A stretch of 42,411 nt of DNA, from the NCBI GenBank assembly GCA_012797605.1, contig JAAZOT010000096.1:1-42411 (forward strand), in the 5' to 3' direction. The notes below the pieces were generated by a model. The model ran no database searches, had not been told where the DNA came from, and saw nothing but the letters and a program-made list of their open reading frames with translations. How positions within the stretch are numbered: position 1 is the stretch's first letter; the number at the start of each line of letters is the position of its first letter. Positions 1 to 8,806 of this stretch are shown piece by piece. This DNA comes from Spirochaetales bacterium. GTDB taxonomy: Bacteria > Spirochaetota > JAAYUW01. The position numbers were made by a program, and so were the translations under genes.

Positions 1-1112
1 TAAATATTGGGCAACCTGATATTGAAACTCCAAAAATCATGTGGGATACAATAAAAAATTTTGATAAACCAGTCCTTGAATATGGGCCATCTCAAGGTTT
101 TTTAAGCCTGAGAGAATCTGTATGCGATTATTTTAAAAATTATAAAATAGACTTAAAACCAAATGAGATTTGTATAACCATAGGTGGTTCTGAAGCAATA
201 ATGTTTGCCATCGATTCAATATGTGATCCAGAAGATGAGATAATAGTATTCGAACCTTTTTATGCAAATTATGACGGATATGCTTTAAGTGCAAATGTAA
301 AGTTAGTTCCAGTAACTTTAAGAGCAGAAGATGGATTTCATATTAAGGATTTTGAACAAATTGAACAAAAGATTTCACCCAAAACAAAAGCAATCTTGAT
401 AGGTTCACCAAATAATCCTACTGGTACAATATTAAAAGAAGAAGAGGTAAGGAAAATTCATGAAATAGCCAAAAAATTTGATCTATATATAATCTCTGAT
501 GAAGTATATAAGGAATTCAATTTTACTGATTATCCTCATTTTTCAGTATTACAGCTTAATGATCCAGAAAGAGTAATAGTCATCGATTCTGTATCCAAGA
601 GATTTTCTGCTTGTGGAGCAAGGATAGGGACTCTTATTACAAAGAATCAAGAAGTTATGAGTATAGTCAATAAGTTCGCTATGGCAAGGCTTTGTCCTCC
701 TACAATAGAGCAGGTTGCTGCTGAAGCTGCTTATAGATTACCATTTTCATATTATCAGACAATTGTAGATGAATATCAAAAACGACGAGATATATGTTAC
801 AATCTTTTAACCCAGGTTGATGGTATAGTATTACAGAAACCAGAAGGTGCTTTTTATCTTGTTGTAAAGTTGCCTATAAAGAATTCAGAGTTATTTGCTA
901 AATGGATGCTTTCCGATTTTGAAAAGAATAAAAAAACAACTATGGTGGCTCCAGCTTCAGGTTTTTATAAAACTCCAACAGCTGGTCATGATGAAGTTAG
1001 AATAGCATATGTGCTAAAAGAAGAAAGACTAAAAGAGGCTTTGATGATTTTTATTGAAGGACTTTTAACCTATCAAAAAATTGAAGATAAATTACTAAAA
1101 TCATTAGTATAA
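1..1112 (+). CDS. PLP-dependent class I/II aminotransferase (aspartate aminotransferase-like), 5' end cut by window
   Basis: This is a fold-type I aminotransferase that transfers an amino group between an amino acid and a 2-oxo acid, probably in the cytoplasm. The reading frame is open from the first bases: codons from position 3 read NIGQPDIETPKI just before the first ATG at 39. That is the usual N-terminal motif of the family, so the true start lies outside the window. Visible motifs are YGPSQG, the cofactor-loop SPNNPTG, SDEVY, and the PLP lysine in DSVSKRFSACGARIG (lysine codon 597-599), with a C-terminal VRIAYVL around the carboxylate-binding arginine. The next gene follows after 24 bases, so the two are probably cotranscribed. 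Family is certain; the substrate (aspartate or another amino acid) is inference. Confidence 0.9.
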   Translation, partial: NIGQPDIETPKIMWDTIKNFDKPVLEYGPSQGFLSLRESVCDYFKNYKIDLKPNEICITIGGSEAIMFAIDSICDPEDEIIVFEPFYANYDGYALSANVKLVPVTLRAEDGFHIKDFEQIEQKISPKTKAILIGSPNNPTGTILKEEEVRKIHEIAKKFDLYIISDEVYKEFNFTDYPHFSVLQLNDPERVIVIDSVSKRFSACGARIGTLITKNQEVMSIVNKFAMARLCPPTIEQVAAEAAYRLPFSYYQTIVDEYQKRRDICYNLLTQVDGIVLQKPEGAFYLVVKLPIKNSELFAKWMLSDFEKNKKTTMVAPASGFYKTPTAGHDEVRIAYVLKEERLKEALMIFIEGLLTYQKIEDKLLKSLV

Positions 1113-1136
1113 ATAAACAAACATATTGGAGGAGCG

Positions 1137-2258
1137 ATGAAAAGTATTGCTCTTAAAAATATTAGCTTTTTCGATGGAGAAGAACTTGTTCAAGATAAAA
1201 ATATAATTATTAAGAGAAAAACAATTAATATAACTGATATTATTCCAGATGAAGAAAATATGAAGATAATTGACTGCTCGTCACTTATCGCTCTTCCATC
1301 ACTTCCATTAATAAAGGAGACCATTTTCGACCTTTTTTCTTATAAATATACCAATTCTTTTTCAATAGATTTTATACTCGATGGTCCTATATTTGATAAA
1401 TTACCATATAATTACCTTGATATCTGGACAGATATAGCATCTGAAAAGATGATCCAAAATGGTTCATATTTTTTATTCTTAAATCATCTTTGTTATCATA
1501 TGGTTAAAAGTTCTTTAATAACTATTGCAATGAAACTAAAGGCCATTGGGATAAAATCTTCATTATCATATTTATTTAATGATGTATATCCAGAACAAAA
1601 AATTGTTTCTGATAAGGAAAACTCTTCTTATCATGATTATGTAAATAATATTAAAGATCCTTATCTTTTCCATCATTACGGATATTATTTTAATAAGAAA
1701 CATCAACTTGAAGATGGTAAAATAATCTATATTAGATTTCCTTCTAATACTTCTTTTAGCATAAAAGATATAGATTCTTTAGATGATATGGAAAAAACTT
1801 TTATAATAAAATATGAAGATCCAAATAGATACTTTGAAGATTTTGTAAGAAAACCAAATTTATATTACATAATTGATGATGATTATTTTGTAAATAAAGA
1901 ATTTAGCAATAGTATATTTTCTATCCTTGATTCAAAAGTTGACTCTCATTTTATACTTGCAAATGGTTTCAATAGTTTTAGTCTTTTTAACTCAATCTAC
2001 AAAATAGTGAATTTTGTAAAAGACATTAGAGTTTTGAAACTTTTGAAAAATCAACTTTTAATTTTACCTCAATTTGTTTTTGATATAACTGAAAGGAAAG
2101 TTGGATACATAAAAAATGATTATGAAGCTAACTTAATACTTTTTGATACCAAAGGTTTTTCAATACAATCTTTTGATGAGTTAATTGATTTGTTATTTAT
2201 AAAATATATTTCAAACCCAATCCCAACTATCAAAATACTAGAAGGTGAAATTATATAA
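1137..2258 (+). CDS. degenerate SsnA/amidohydrolase-like protein, probably non-catalytic
   Basis: This 373-residue protein looks like a heavily diverged amidohydrolase of the SsnA/ATZ-TRZ group. The N-terminus (KNISFFDGEELVQDKNIII, then IIDCSSLIALPSL) resembles the small beta-sandwich that precedes the TIM barrel, and the C-terminus (YEANLILFDT) resembles its return strand. The middle follows SsnA order: EKMIQNGSYFLFLNH, then AMKLKAIGIKSSLSYLF, then HHYGYYF, then ANGFNSFSLFNSIYKIVNF. The HxH metal motif expected after the first strand is replaced by LPSLPLI, and the late TDG aspartate appears as ANG, so metal-dependent hydrolysis is unlikely. It has a strong GGAGGAG ribosome site and sits 24 bases behind the aminotransferase. 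The alignment is from memory; function unknown. Confidence 0.6.
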   Translation: MKSIALKNISFFDGEELVQDKNIIIKRKTINITDIIPDEENMKIIDCSSLIALPSLPLIKETIFDLFSYKYTNSFSIDFILDGPIFDKLPYNYLDIWTDIASEKMIQNGSYFLFLNHLCYHMVKSSLITIAMKLKAIGIKSSLSYLFNDVYPEQKIVSDKENSSYHDYVNNIKDPYLFHHYGYYFNKKHQLEDGKIIYIRFPSNTSFSIKDIDSLDDMEKTFIIKYEDPNRYFEDFVRKPNLYYIIDDDYFVNKEFSNSIFSILDSKVDSHFILANGFNSFSLFNSIYKIVNFVKDIRVLKLLKNQLLILPQFVFDITERKVGYIKNDYEANLILFDTKGFSIQSFDELIDLLFIKYISNPIPTIKILEGEII

Positions 2259-2356
2259 TATTACTAATTTTTTCAACTAAGTTGGTATCTATTTTTTTTA
2301 ATATCTTTTTAAAAGTAATAAATTACTTTATAAATTAAATATTTGAGGATGATCTT

Positions 2357-4594
2357 ATGAGAAGAAAAAGCTTTATTTTGGTTTTAGTTATTTTTATTAT
2401 GACAGTTTTATTTCTTTTATTATCATGTAAAAACTTAGAATTCACCTTAAAAAATGAACAGATAAAACTAAATAATAACATTTTAATAAATATATTGAAT
2501 GATAAAATTGAAATTCTTTCAGATGGTAAAGCTTTTCTATCTTTTTCTAAAGATTTTTCCTTTATAAATGCTTTTGAGAAAAATTATACCTATGATTATC
2601 ATATGGCTTCCATAAAGATTAAAGAAAAAGTGATAAAGTCATATACATTTCAGAATATTTCAAAGATTGATAAAAATGATGAATATATAATAATAGAGGG
2701 TTACCTTAGTCAAAGTAAAAATCTAAATGATAAAGTACCATATAATCTAAAAATTTATTCAAAAAGTGAAAATAGAATAGATTTTAAATTAAATATTGAA
2801 GATAAAAATATCAATGAGATTAACTTAAAATTTTTATCAAAAGCAGATGAAAGGATATTTGGAGGTGGTGTCCAATACTCATTTTTAGACTTAAAAGGTA
2901 AAAAAGTACCAATTTTGACTTCAGAACAGGGAGTTGGAAGAGGAGATCAACCAATAACTTTTGGCGCAAACTTAACTTCTAAAGCTGGAGGAGATAATTT
3001 TACTACATACTTTCCAATCCCATTTTTTTTCACCTCGAAGTTAAGAGCCTTTTACTTTGAAAATACTGGATATGGGGAATTTAATTTTTCCAATCCAAAT
3101 TTTGTTGATGTTAAATTTATTACAGATAAAGAAACAAATATGCTTTCTGGTTCTTTTTTTGTAGGCAATTCATACAAAGAAATAATATCTACTTTCTCCG
3201 AAATAAATGGTAAAATGCCAGCTCTACCAGATTGGACATATGGGACAATACTTGGTATTCAAGGTGGTAAAGATAAGGTAATATCTGTAGTTGATAACTT
3301 AATAAAACAGGGTAATCCGATATCTGCTATCTGGATTCAAGATTGGTGTGGTAAAAGAGTGACTTCATTTGGGCAACAATTAAAATGGAGATGGTATCCT
3401 GATGAAGAACTTTATCCAGATTTTAAAGAGTTTGTCAAGATAATGGAATCAAAAAATGTCAGGGTACTTGGCTATATTAATCCATTTTTAGCAGATAGAG
3501 ATCCTAAAAAATCTGATGATGATTTTACGAATCCAATGCTAAAAGAGGCTATGGAGAAGGATTACTTAGTAAAAAATAAAGAAAATAAACCATATCTCAT
3601 ACAAACCGTTGGTTTCCCAGCATATTTAATAGATCTTACTAATCCTGATGCCATTAAATGGATAAAAGATATAATAAAAGAAAATTTAATAGGCAATGGA
3701 CTTTCTGGGTGGATGGCAGATTTTGGTGAATGGCTTCCAATGGATGCTGTTTTACATTCAGGTGTAAAAGCAGAAATTTTTCATAATCAGTATCCGGTAA
3801 TTTGGGCAAAGATTAATAGAGAAGCTATAGATGAAGCTAATAAAAATGGAGAAATTGTCTTTTTTGCACGAGCAGGCTATTTACAAAGTCCAAAATACTC
3901 CACACTCTTTTGGCTTGGTGATCAAATGGTAAGTTTTGGGATGAATGATGGTCTTCCATCTGCGGTTTTAGCAACTATTACAGCATCTTTAAGTGGTATT
4001 CCTTTTATTCATAGTGATATTGGCGGATATACAACTATTACGAATCCAATAATGACTTATCATCGAAGCAAAGAACTTTTGCTAAGATGGATAGAATTTG
4101 AAGCCTTTACTCCAATTTTTAGAACGCATGAAGGGAATCAACCTTTAAACAACTGGCAAGTTTATCAATATAGTGATCTTAAAACAAATTTTAAATCAGA
4201 TGAAGAAACAGTTAACTTCTATAACTTTTTTGCAAAGCTTCATTTCAAATTGAAAGATTATTTTAAGAAATATATAGATATGGCTTCAAAAAATGGAATT
4301 CCGGTTGTTAGAACACTTTTTTTTAACTATCCAGAAGATATTGAAACATATAAGATCAAATATCAATTTATGGTAGGGGACGATTTGCTTATAGTACCGG
4401 TTATAAAAGAAAAAACAAATAAAATTAAATTGTATCTTCCAGAGGGTAAGTGGATTCATGTTTGGACAAAAAAGATTTATGAAGGAAGATCATACATTGA
4501 GATAGATGCACCAATTGGTAAACCACCTGTTTTTGTTTTAGTCGGTGGTGAAAGTCAGAATATTCTTTTGGAGATATTTTCTGAGTTTAACTGA
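2357..4594 (+). CDS. lipoprotein GH31 alpha-glycosidase, sulfoquinovosidase-like (YihQ family)
   Basis: This 745-residue retaining alpha-glycosidase is close to E. coli YihQ along its whole length. Residues 6-24 form a lipoprotein signal ending FLLLSC (Cys24), so it is probably anchored in the envelope, whereas YihQ is cytoplasmic. The nucleophile is Asp455 in GWMADFGEW and the acid/base is Asp522 in FWLGDQ. HSDIGGYTT and RTHEGN are also intact. Of the sulfonate-pocket residues I recall for YihQ (Gln262, Gln288, Arg301, Trp304, Tyr508), the two glutamines, tryptophan and tyrosine are kept (LGIQGG, Gln328, Trp344, Tyr558). The arginine is Gln341 (GQQLKWRW, codon 3377-3379). It may therefore act on another alpha-glycoside or bind sulfoquinovose differently. 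The start follows a GAGGA site. No other sulfoglycolysis genes are adjacent. Confidence 0.88.
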   Translation: MRRKSFILVLVIFIMTVLFLLLSCKNLEFTLKNEQIKLNNNILINILNDKIEILSDGKAFLSFSKDFSFINAFEKNYTYDYHMASIKIKEKVIKSYTFQNISKIDKNDEYIIIEGYLSQSKNLNDKVPYNLKIYSKSENRIDFKLNIEDKNINEINLKFLSKADERIFGGGVQYSFLDLKGKKVPILTSEQGVGRGDQPITFGANLTSKAGGDNFTTYFPIPFFFTSKLRAFYFENTGYGEFNFSNPNFVDVKFITDKETNMLSGSFFVGNSYKEIISTFSEINGKMPALPDWTYGTILGIQGGKDKVISVVDNLIKQGNPISAIWIQDWCGKRVTSFGQQLKWRWYPDEELYPDFKEFVKIMESKNVRVLGYINPFLADRDPKKSDDDFTNPMLKEAMEKDYLVKNKENKPYLIQTVGFPAYLIDLTNPDAIKWIKDIIKENLIGNGLSGWMADFGEWLPMDAVLHSGVKAEIFHNQYPVIWAKINREAIDEANKNGEIVFFARAGYLQSPKYSTLFWLGDQMVSFGMNDGLPSAVLATITASLSGIPFIHSDIGGYTTITNPIMTYHRSKELLLRWIEFEAFTPIFRTHEGNQPLNNWQVYQYSDLKTNFKSDEETVNFYNFFAKLHFKLKDYFKKYIDMASKNGIPVVRTLFFNYPEDIETYKIKYQFMVGDDLLIVPVIKEKTNKIKLYLPEGKWIHVWTKKIYEGRSYIEIDAPIGKPPVFVLVGGESQNILLEIFSEFN

Positions 4595-4764
4595 TATGAT
4601 ATTAAATTTTACTTAATTATCAAAAGTGAATTATTTAAATAATAAAATTGAATTGTTTATAATTAAGAAAAAAGAAAAATAAATAAACTAAAGACAAAAA
4701 ACAGAAAAAAATTTATAGTATAAAAAGCAAAATATAAAAAAAATAAGAAGGATAATCAAATTTA
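4595..4764. other. A-rich intergenic spacer, no gene seen
   Basis: These 170 bases separate the GH31 gene from the MATE gene. They are almost entirely A and T, with long A-runs on the plus strand from about 4665 to 4750. I see no coding frame, no GC-containing hairpin and no clear promoter pair, only an AGAAGGA-type ribosome site just before the MATE start. Confidence 0.5.
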
Positions 4765-6111
4765 ATGAACTTAAAAAATGATTTAACAGAAGGATCAATC
4801 GGTTCGAAGATAATAAATTTTACTTTACCACTGCTATTGGGAAACTTTTTTCAGCAGGCATATAATGTAGTAGATTCTATTGTAGTAGGAAGATTTATCG
4901 GTAAGCAAGCTTTGGCAGCTGTAGGGATAAACTTTCCAATTCTATTTTTAATGGTATCTTTAATAATGGGAATCGCTTTAGGTATTTCAATTATCATATC
5001 TCAATATTTTGGAGCGAAACAAACACAAAATATAAGGATTGCAGTAGATACTGCATATATTGTTCTAATTTTTTCTGCATTAATTGTAACAGCTATCGGT
5101 TTAATTTTTGGCAAATATATATTGCTTTTGATAAAAACCCCAGAAGATATATTCCCTTCTGCTTTGATTTACCTTAAAATTATCTTTATCGGTATGTTTT
5201 TTACCTTTGGTTATAATGGACTTTCGGCTCTTTTAAGAGGTATTGGAGATAGCAGAACACCAACAGTGCTTTTGGTTATTGCTACAATAATAAATATTAT
5301 TTTAGATCTTATTTTTGTCATTTATTTTAAAATGGGTATTTCTGGTGTAGCAATAGCAACTGTTATTTCTCAAGCTATATCATTCATAGTTGGTATAGCT
5401 ATTTCATTAAAGAAAAAACTCCCTATAGCCCCTAGAATAAAAGGTATAACTTTTAGCTTTGATATTTTTATCAAAAGCGTGAATCTTGGTATTCCTACTG
5501 GAGTTCAACAGGTTCTAGTATCATTAGGTTTTATGGCTTTAACAAGGATTGTAAATGGATTTGGTACAAATGCCATAGCTGCATTCACAGCAGCAGGAAG
5601 AATAGATACATTTGCAAGCATGCCTATAATGAGTTTCGGAATGGCGATAACAACCTTTGTTGCTCAAAATATGGGTGCAAATAGAATTGATAGAGTTAAA
5701 GAAGGTGTTAAAAAGACATTTATTTATTCGGCTTCTATTTCGACTTTCCTAGGGCTATTAATAATTATTTTTAGTAAATATCTATTGTTAATATTCACAA
5801 AAGATCAGCAGGTTCAAAAAATAGGACAAGATTACATAAGAATAGTCGCAAGTTTTTATTTCTTCTTCTCTGTTATGTTTACTTTTAATGGGGCTTTGAG
5901 GGGAGCTGGGGATACAATTGTACCGATGTTCAATACTTTAATTGCTTTATGGATACTTAGAGTCCCAATTTCTTATCTTCTTTCTAGAAAATTTGGAACT
6001 TCTGGAATCTGGTGGGGTATACCGATAGCATGGTTTTTTGGAGCCATTTTAGCTTTTTATTATTACAAAAAAGGTAATTGGCAGAAAAAGAAAATTATTC
6101 AAAACACTTGA
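4765..6111 (+). CDS. MATE family multidrug/toxin efflux transporter
   Basis: This 448-residue inner-membrane protein has about 12 hydrophobic segments in two similar halves, the usual MATE size. The N-terminus shows the family signature (FTLPLLLGNFFQQAYNVVDS, then VGRFIGKQALAAVG), and the first half contains LLRGIGDSRTPT. The matching second-half motif is LRGAGDTIVPM. MATE proteins export cationic drugs or metabolites in exchange for Na+ or H+; the substrate cannot be read from sequence. The ATG follows an AGAAGGA ribosome site. Its stop codon (6109-6111) lies inside a TTGACA that may be the -35 box of the tRNA promoter downstream. Confidence 0.93.
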   Translation: MNLKNDLTEGSIGSKIINFTLPLLLGNFFQQAYNVVDSIVVGRFIGKQALAAVGINFPILFLMVSLIMGIALGISIIISQYFGAKQTQNIRIAVDTAYIVLIFSALIVTAIGLIFGKYILLLIKTPEDIFPSALIYLKIIFIGMFFTFGYNGLSALLRGIGDSRTPTVLLVIATIINIILDLIFVIYFKMGISGVAIATVISQAISFIVGIAISLKKKLPIAPRIKGITFSFDIFIKSVNLGIPTGVQQVLVSLGFMALTRIVNGFGTNAIAAFTAAGRIDTFASMPIMSFGMAITTFVAQNMGANRIDRVKEGVKKTFIYSASISTFLGLLIIIFSKYLLLIFTKDQQVQKIGQDYIRIVASFYFFFSVMFTFNGALRGAGDTIVPMFNTLIALWILRVPISYLLSRKFGTSGIWWGIPIAWFFGAILAFYYYKKGNWQKKKIIQNT

Positions 6112-6133
6112 CAAAAGAAAAAATTGATATAAA
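6108..6133 (+). promoter_or_regulatory. candidate promoter of the tRNA pair
   Basis: A perfect TTGACA at 6108-6113 is followed by TATAAA at 6128-6133, and tRNA-Asp begins 14 bases further on. The 14-base spacer is shorter than the usual 16-18, so the exact -10 box is uncertain. The -35 box overlaps the stop codon of the MATE gene. Confidence 0.4.
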
Positions 6134-6147
6134 TAAAAAAAGCACTT

Positions 6148-6221
6148 GGGGGTGTAGCGAAGCTGGTTATCGCGCAGGTCTGTCACACCTGAGATCGCGG
6201 GTTCGAGCCCCGTCACTCCCG
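6148..6221 (+). tRNA. tRNA-Asp (anticodon GTC)
   Basis: The 74-base cloverleaf is complete. The acceptor stem GGGGGTG (6148-6154) pairs with CACTCCC (6214-6220), allowing one G-T pair. The D stem is GCG/CGC. The anticodon stem CAGGT/ACCTG encloses loop CTGTCAC with GTC at 6182-6184. The T arm is GCGGG-TTCGAGC-CCCGT. The discriminator is G6221, typical of tRNA-Asp. The 3' CCA is not encoded and must be added after transcription. Confidence 0.96.
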
Positions 6222-6254
6222 CATCTTTTTTTATATCAAAATTCTATAAATTAA

Positions 6255-6328
6255 GGGCCCATAGCTCAATCGGTTAGAGCAATTGACTCATAATCAATGG
6301 GTTTCAGGTTCAAGTCCTGATGGGCCCA
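6255..6328 (+). tRNA. tRNA with CAT anticodon (Ile2 favoured over elongator Met)
   Basis: The acceptor stem GGGCCCA (6255-6261) pairs perfectly with TGGGCCC (6321-6327), with discriminator A6328. The anticodon stem ATTGA/TCAAT holds loop CTCATAA with CAT at 6289-6291. The first pair G-C excludes initiator tRNA. C4-G69 and C5-G68 match what I recall as the acceptor determinants read by the lysidine synthetase TilS, which favours tRNA-Ile2 (lysidine-modified, reading AUA). An elongator tRNA-Met cannot be excluded. CCA is not encoded. It lies 33 bases after tRNA-Asp and is likely in the same transcript. Confidence 0.9.
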
Positions 6329-6421
6329 ATCAAAAAATCACCTCATTTCTTAACTTTATCTTATCAAGAATTAGTATTTAAAAATAACTAAATTTTCATT
6401 TTTATTATTTGCTAAATGTTG

Positions 6422-6446
6422 ATTTTAAAGTTTTAAGCTTTAAAAT
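6422..6446. repeat. perfect inverted repeat just upstream of the histidine kinase start
   Basis: ATTTTAAAG (6422-6430) and CTTTAAAAT (6438-6446) form a perfect 9-bp inverted repeat with a 7-base loop. It ends 8 bases before the ATG at 6455. It could be an operator, an RNA hairpin near the weak ribosome site, or the end of the tRNA transcript. It has no T-run after it on the plus strand, which argues against a simple terminator. Confidence 0.5.
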
Positions 6447-6454
6447 AAAGATAG

Positions 6455-8806
6455 ATGAAAAAAGTATATTTAATATTAATAATTATAATTCTTTTAGTAT
6501 TCTCTTTGAATTTAAGTCTAGATGCTCAAAAGAAAAAAATCATCGATAGAATAGTAGTAGCAATAGATCATAATTATCCTCCATATATTTTTAGAAGTGA
6601 GGAAGGTTTTTTAAAAGGATATTTGGTGGATTTATGGAGAGAATGGGAAAAAGTAACAGGTGTTCAAGTGGTTCTATATGCAGTTGAATGGTCACAAGCA
6701 TTGAAATCTATTGAAGAAGGAAAATCCGATGTTATAGATACAATTTTTTATACCGAAGAAAGAGCAAAAATATTTTCATATTCAAAACCTTATGCAACAA
6801 TAAATGTTCCAATAATTTACTCAAAGACAATTTCCGGAATCGCTGATTATGACTCTCTAAAAGGATTTTTGATAGCTGCTAAAGAAGGGGATGCTGCAGT
6901 TGAATATTTACAAAAAAATGGAGTTACAAATTTAATTTTATTTAAGGATTATAAAGATATTATACTTAGCGCAAAAGATGAAAAAATAAAAGTTTTTACA
7001 ATAGATGAACCTTGCGCTATTTATTATTTAAACAAATATAATATCCTAGAAAACTATAAAATAGGCTTTTATTTATATACTGGGCAATTTCACCGTGCTG
7101 TAAAAAAAGGTAATGAACCTTTATTAGAATTTGTCGAAAATGGATTTGATGCTATACCAGAAAGAACATACAAAATGCTCGAAAATAAATGGTTTGGTGT
7201 TCAATTCAAGAAACAGATTCCAACAAAAATTATTCTAATCTCAATAGTAATTATATTATTAATAATCATTATCTTTGTAATAAGTTCTTTAACCTTAAAT
7301 AAACTTGTTAAAAAAAGAACTAGTGAACTTAGAAAAGCAAATCAAGAGATTGAAACTGAAAGAAATTTTTTGGAAAGTTTATTTAAAATAATTCCAGATA
7401 TTATTATTGCTTTTGATAATAACTTAAATGTTGTAAGATCCTTTTTCCCGCAAAGATTTGAAACTTATAAAGAGATATTGAAAGAAGAATTTTTAAAATT
7501 AATCTCAGAAGAATTAAAAAAATCAGTTGCATTGCAATTAGAAGATATCTTATCCCTTAAAAATGAAGTAAATATGGATTCTCAAGTAGTCTCTTTTGAT
7601 ATAAGATTTATATCTTCAAAAAACAATCTTTTTCTTTTACTTGCTCAAGATATTACTGATAAAATAAATATTGAAAAAAATATGTATGAGAAACAAAAGC
7701 TTGAAATAATTGGAACTTTGGCCTCAGGACTAGCTCATGATATGAATAATGTCTTACATTCAACTTTAAGTATATCTTCTTTAATAAAATTGATGTTAGA
7801 TGAAGATGATATTTCGAAAGAAAACTTAAACGAATATTCACAAATTTTAGAAAGATCCGCATTAAAAGGAACATCTATTGTTTCCACTCTCTTAAATTTT
7901 TCTAAAGATAACAGTGGAATAAAAACGAATTTTGATTTAAAGAAAACAAATGAAAACTCAATCGAAATCTTTAATATGAAGTACAAGAAAAAGCTTTCAG
8001 TGCAATTTTTAACTGAATTAAATGAAGCTGTCTTATATGGTACTGAAAATCAGATTATGCAGGTTATCATAAATCTTTTAATAAATTCCTTTGAATCTTA
8101 TGAAAGAAAAGGGGAAATAGAAAATACAATAGTTAAAATAAATTTAAAAAAATCAAACTATTTCTATATTATAGATATAGAAGATTACGGTGAAGGAATA
8201 AAATCAGAGATTGAGGATAAAATTTTCAATCCTTTTTTTACTACAAAAGGACAGGGTAGAGGAATTGGTGTAGGTTTAACAATTGCAAAAAAAATAATCG
8301 AAGAGCATGGAGGACAGATTAAATTTAAAAGTATACCAAATATAAAGACCACCTTTTCAATATATTTGCCTTCGAATGAAAATATATTAGAACCTCAAAA
8401 TAATTTTGAAATTTTAAATAAAAAAGATATTGAAAACTCTACTATATTTATTGTAGATGATGATATAAATGTCCTTGAAGTTACAAAAAAGAATCTTCAA
8501 AAAAGAGGATTTCATGTTTTGTCTTCAGAAAATATTGCTAAAGCAAAAGAGATATTTTTTCAAAATAAAGACAAAATAAAATGTTGTATTTTTGATCTTG
8601 TGATGCCAGAAATGAATGGGATAGAACTACTAAAATATTTTTCATCAAATGGTTATAATGGCTTTTCAATTATATCTACTGGTTATAAAGACGATCCTAG
8701 ATTAAATAATAACAAAGACATAAAAATAGATTTTGTTATTGAGAAACCTTATAATTTCGATTTTCTTTATGAAGTACTCGTTAATTTATTATTCAGGAAT
8801 AATTAA
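6455..8806 (+). CDS. hybrid sensor histidine kinase with periplasmic family 3 solute-binding sensor and C-terminal receiver
   Basis: This 783-residue membrane sensor has a signal anchor (residues 3-23), then a periplasmic solute-binding domain of the PBPb type (about 33-248) with GYLVDLW, EGKSDVIDTIFYTEERAK and FHRAVKKGNEPL. A transmembrane helix follows (about 258-280), then a coiled-coil linker and PAS-like region (285-400). The phosphoacceptor is His428 in SGLAHDMNN. The ATPase domain has NLLINS, DYGEGI and GRGIGVGLTIAKK. A receiver at about 663-780 has IVDDD, Asp714 (CIFDLVMPEM) and Lys764. The binding domain probably detects a small polar solute such as an amino acid. No separate response regulator or DNA-binding output is adjacent. 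The ribosome site is weak. The stop abuts the asparaginase ATG. Confidence 0.93.
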   Translation: MKKVYLILIIIILLVFSLNLSLDAQKKKIIDRIVVAIDHNYPPYIFRSEEGFLKGYLVDLWREWEKVTGVQVVLYAVEWSQALKSIEEGKSDVIDTIFYTEERAKIFSYSKPYATINVPIIYSKTISGIADYDSLKGFLIAAKEGDAAVEYLQKNGVTNLILFKDYKDIILSAKDEKIKVFTIDEPCAIYYLNKYNILENYKIGFYLYTGQFHRAVKKGNEPLLEFVENGFDAIPERTYKMLENKWFGVQFKKQIPTKIILISIVIILLIIIIFVISSLTLNKLVKKRTSELRKANQEIETERNFLESLFKIIPDIIIAFDNNLNVVRSFFPQRFETYKEILKEEFLKLISEELKKSVALQLEDILSLKNEVNMDSQVVSFDIRFISSKNNLFLLLAQDITDKINIEKNMYEKQKLEIIGTLASGLAHDMNNVLHSTLSISSLIKLMLDEDDISKENLNEYSQILERSALKGTSIVSTLLNFSKDNSGIKTNFDLKKTNENSIEIFNMKYKKKLSVQFLTELNEAVLYGTENQIMQVIINLLINSFESYERKGEIENTIVKINLKKSNYFYIIDIEDYGEGIKSEIEDKIFNPFFTTKGQGRGIGVGLTIAKKIIEEHGGQIKFKSIPNIKTTFSIYLPSNENILEPQNNFEILNKKDIENSTIFIVDDDINVLEVTKKNLQKRGFHVLSSENIAKAKEIFFQNKDKIKCCIFDLVMPEMNGIELLKYFSSNGYNGFSIISTGYKDDPRLNNNKDIKIDFVIEKPYNFDFLYEVLVNLLFRNN

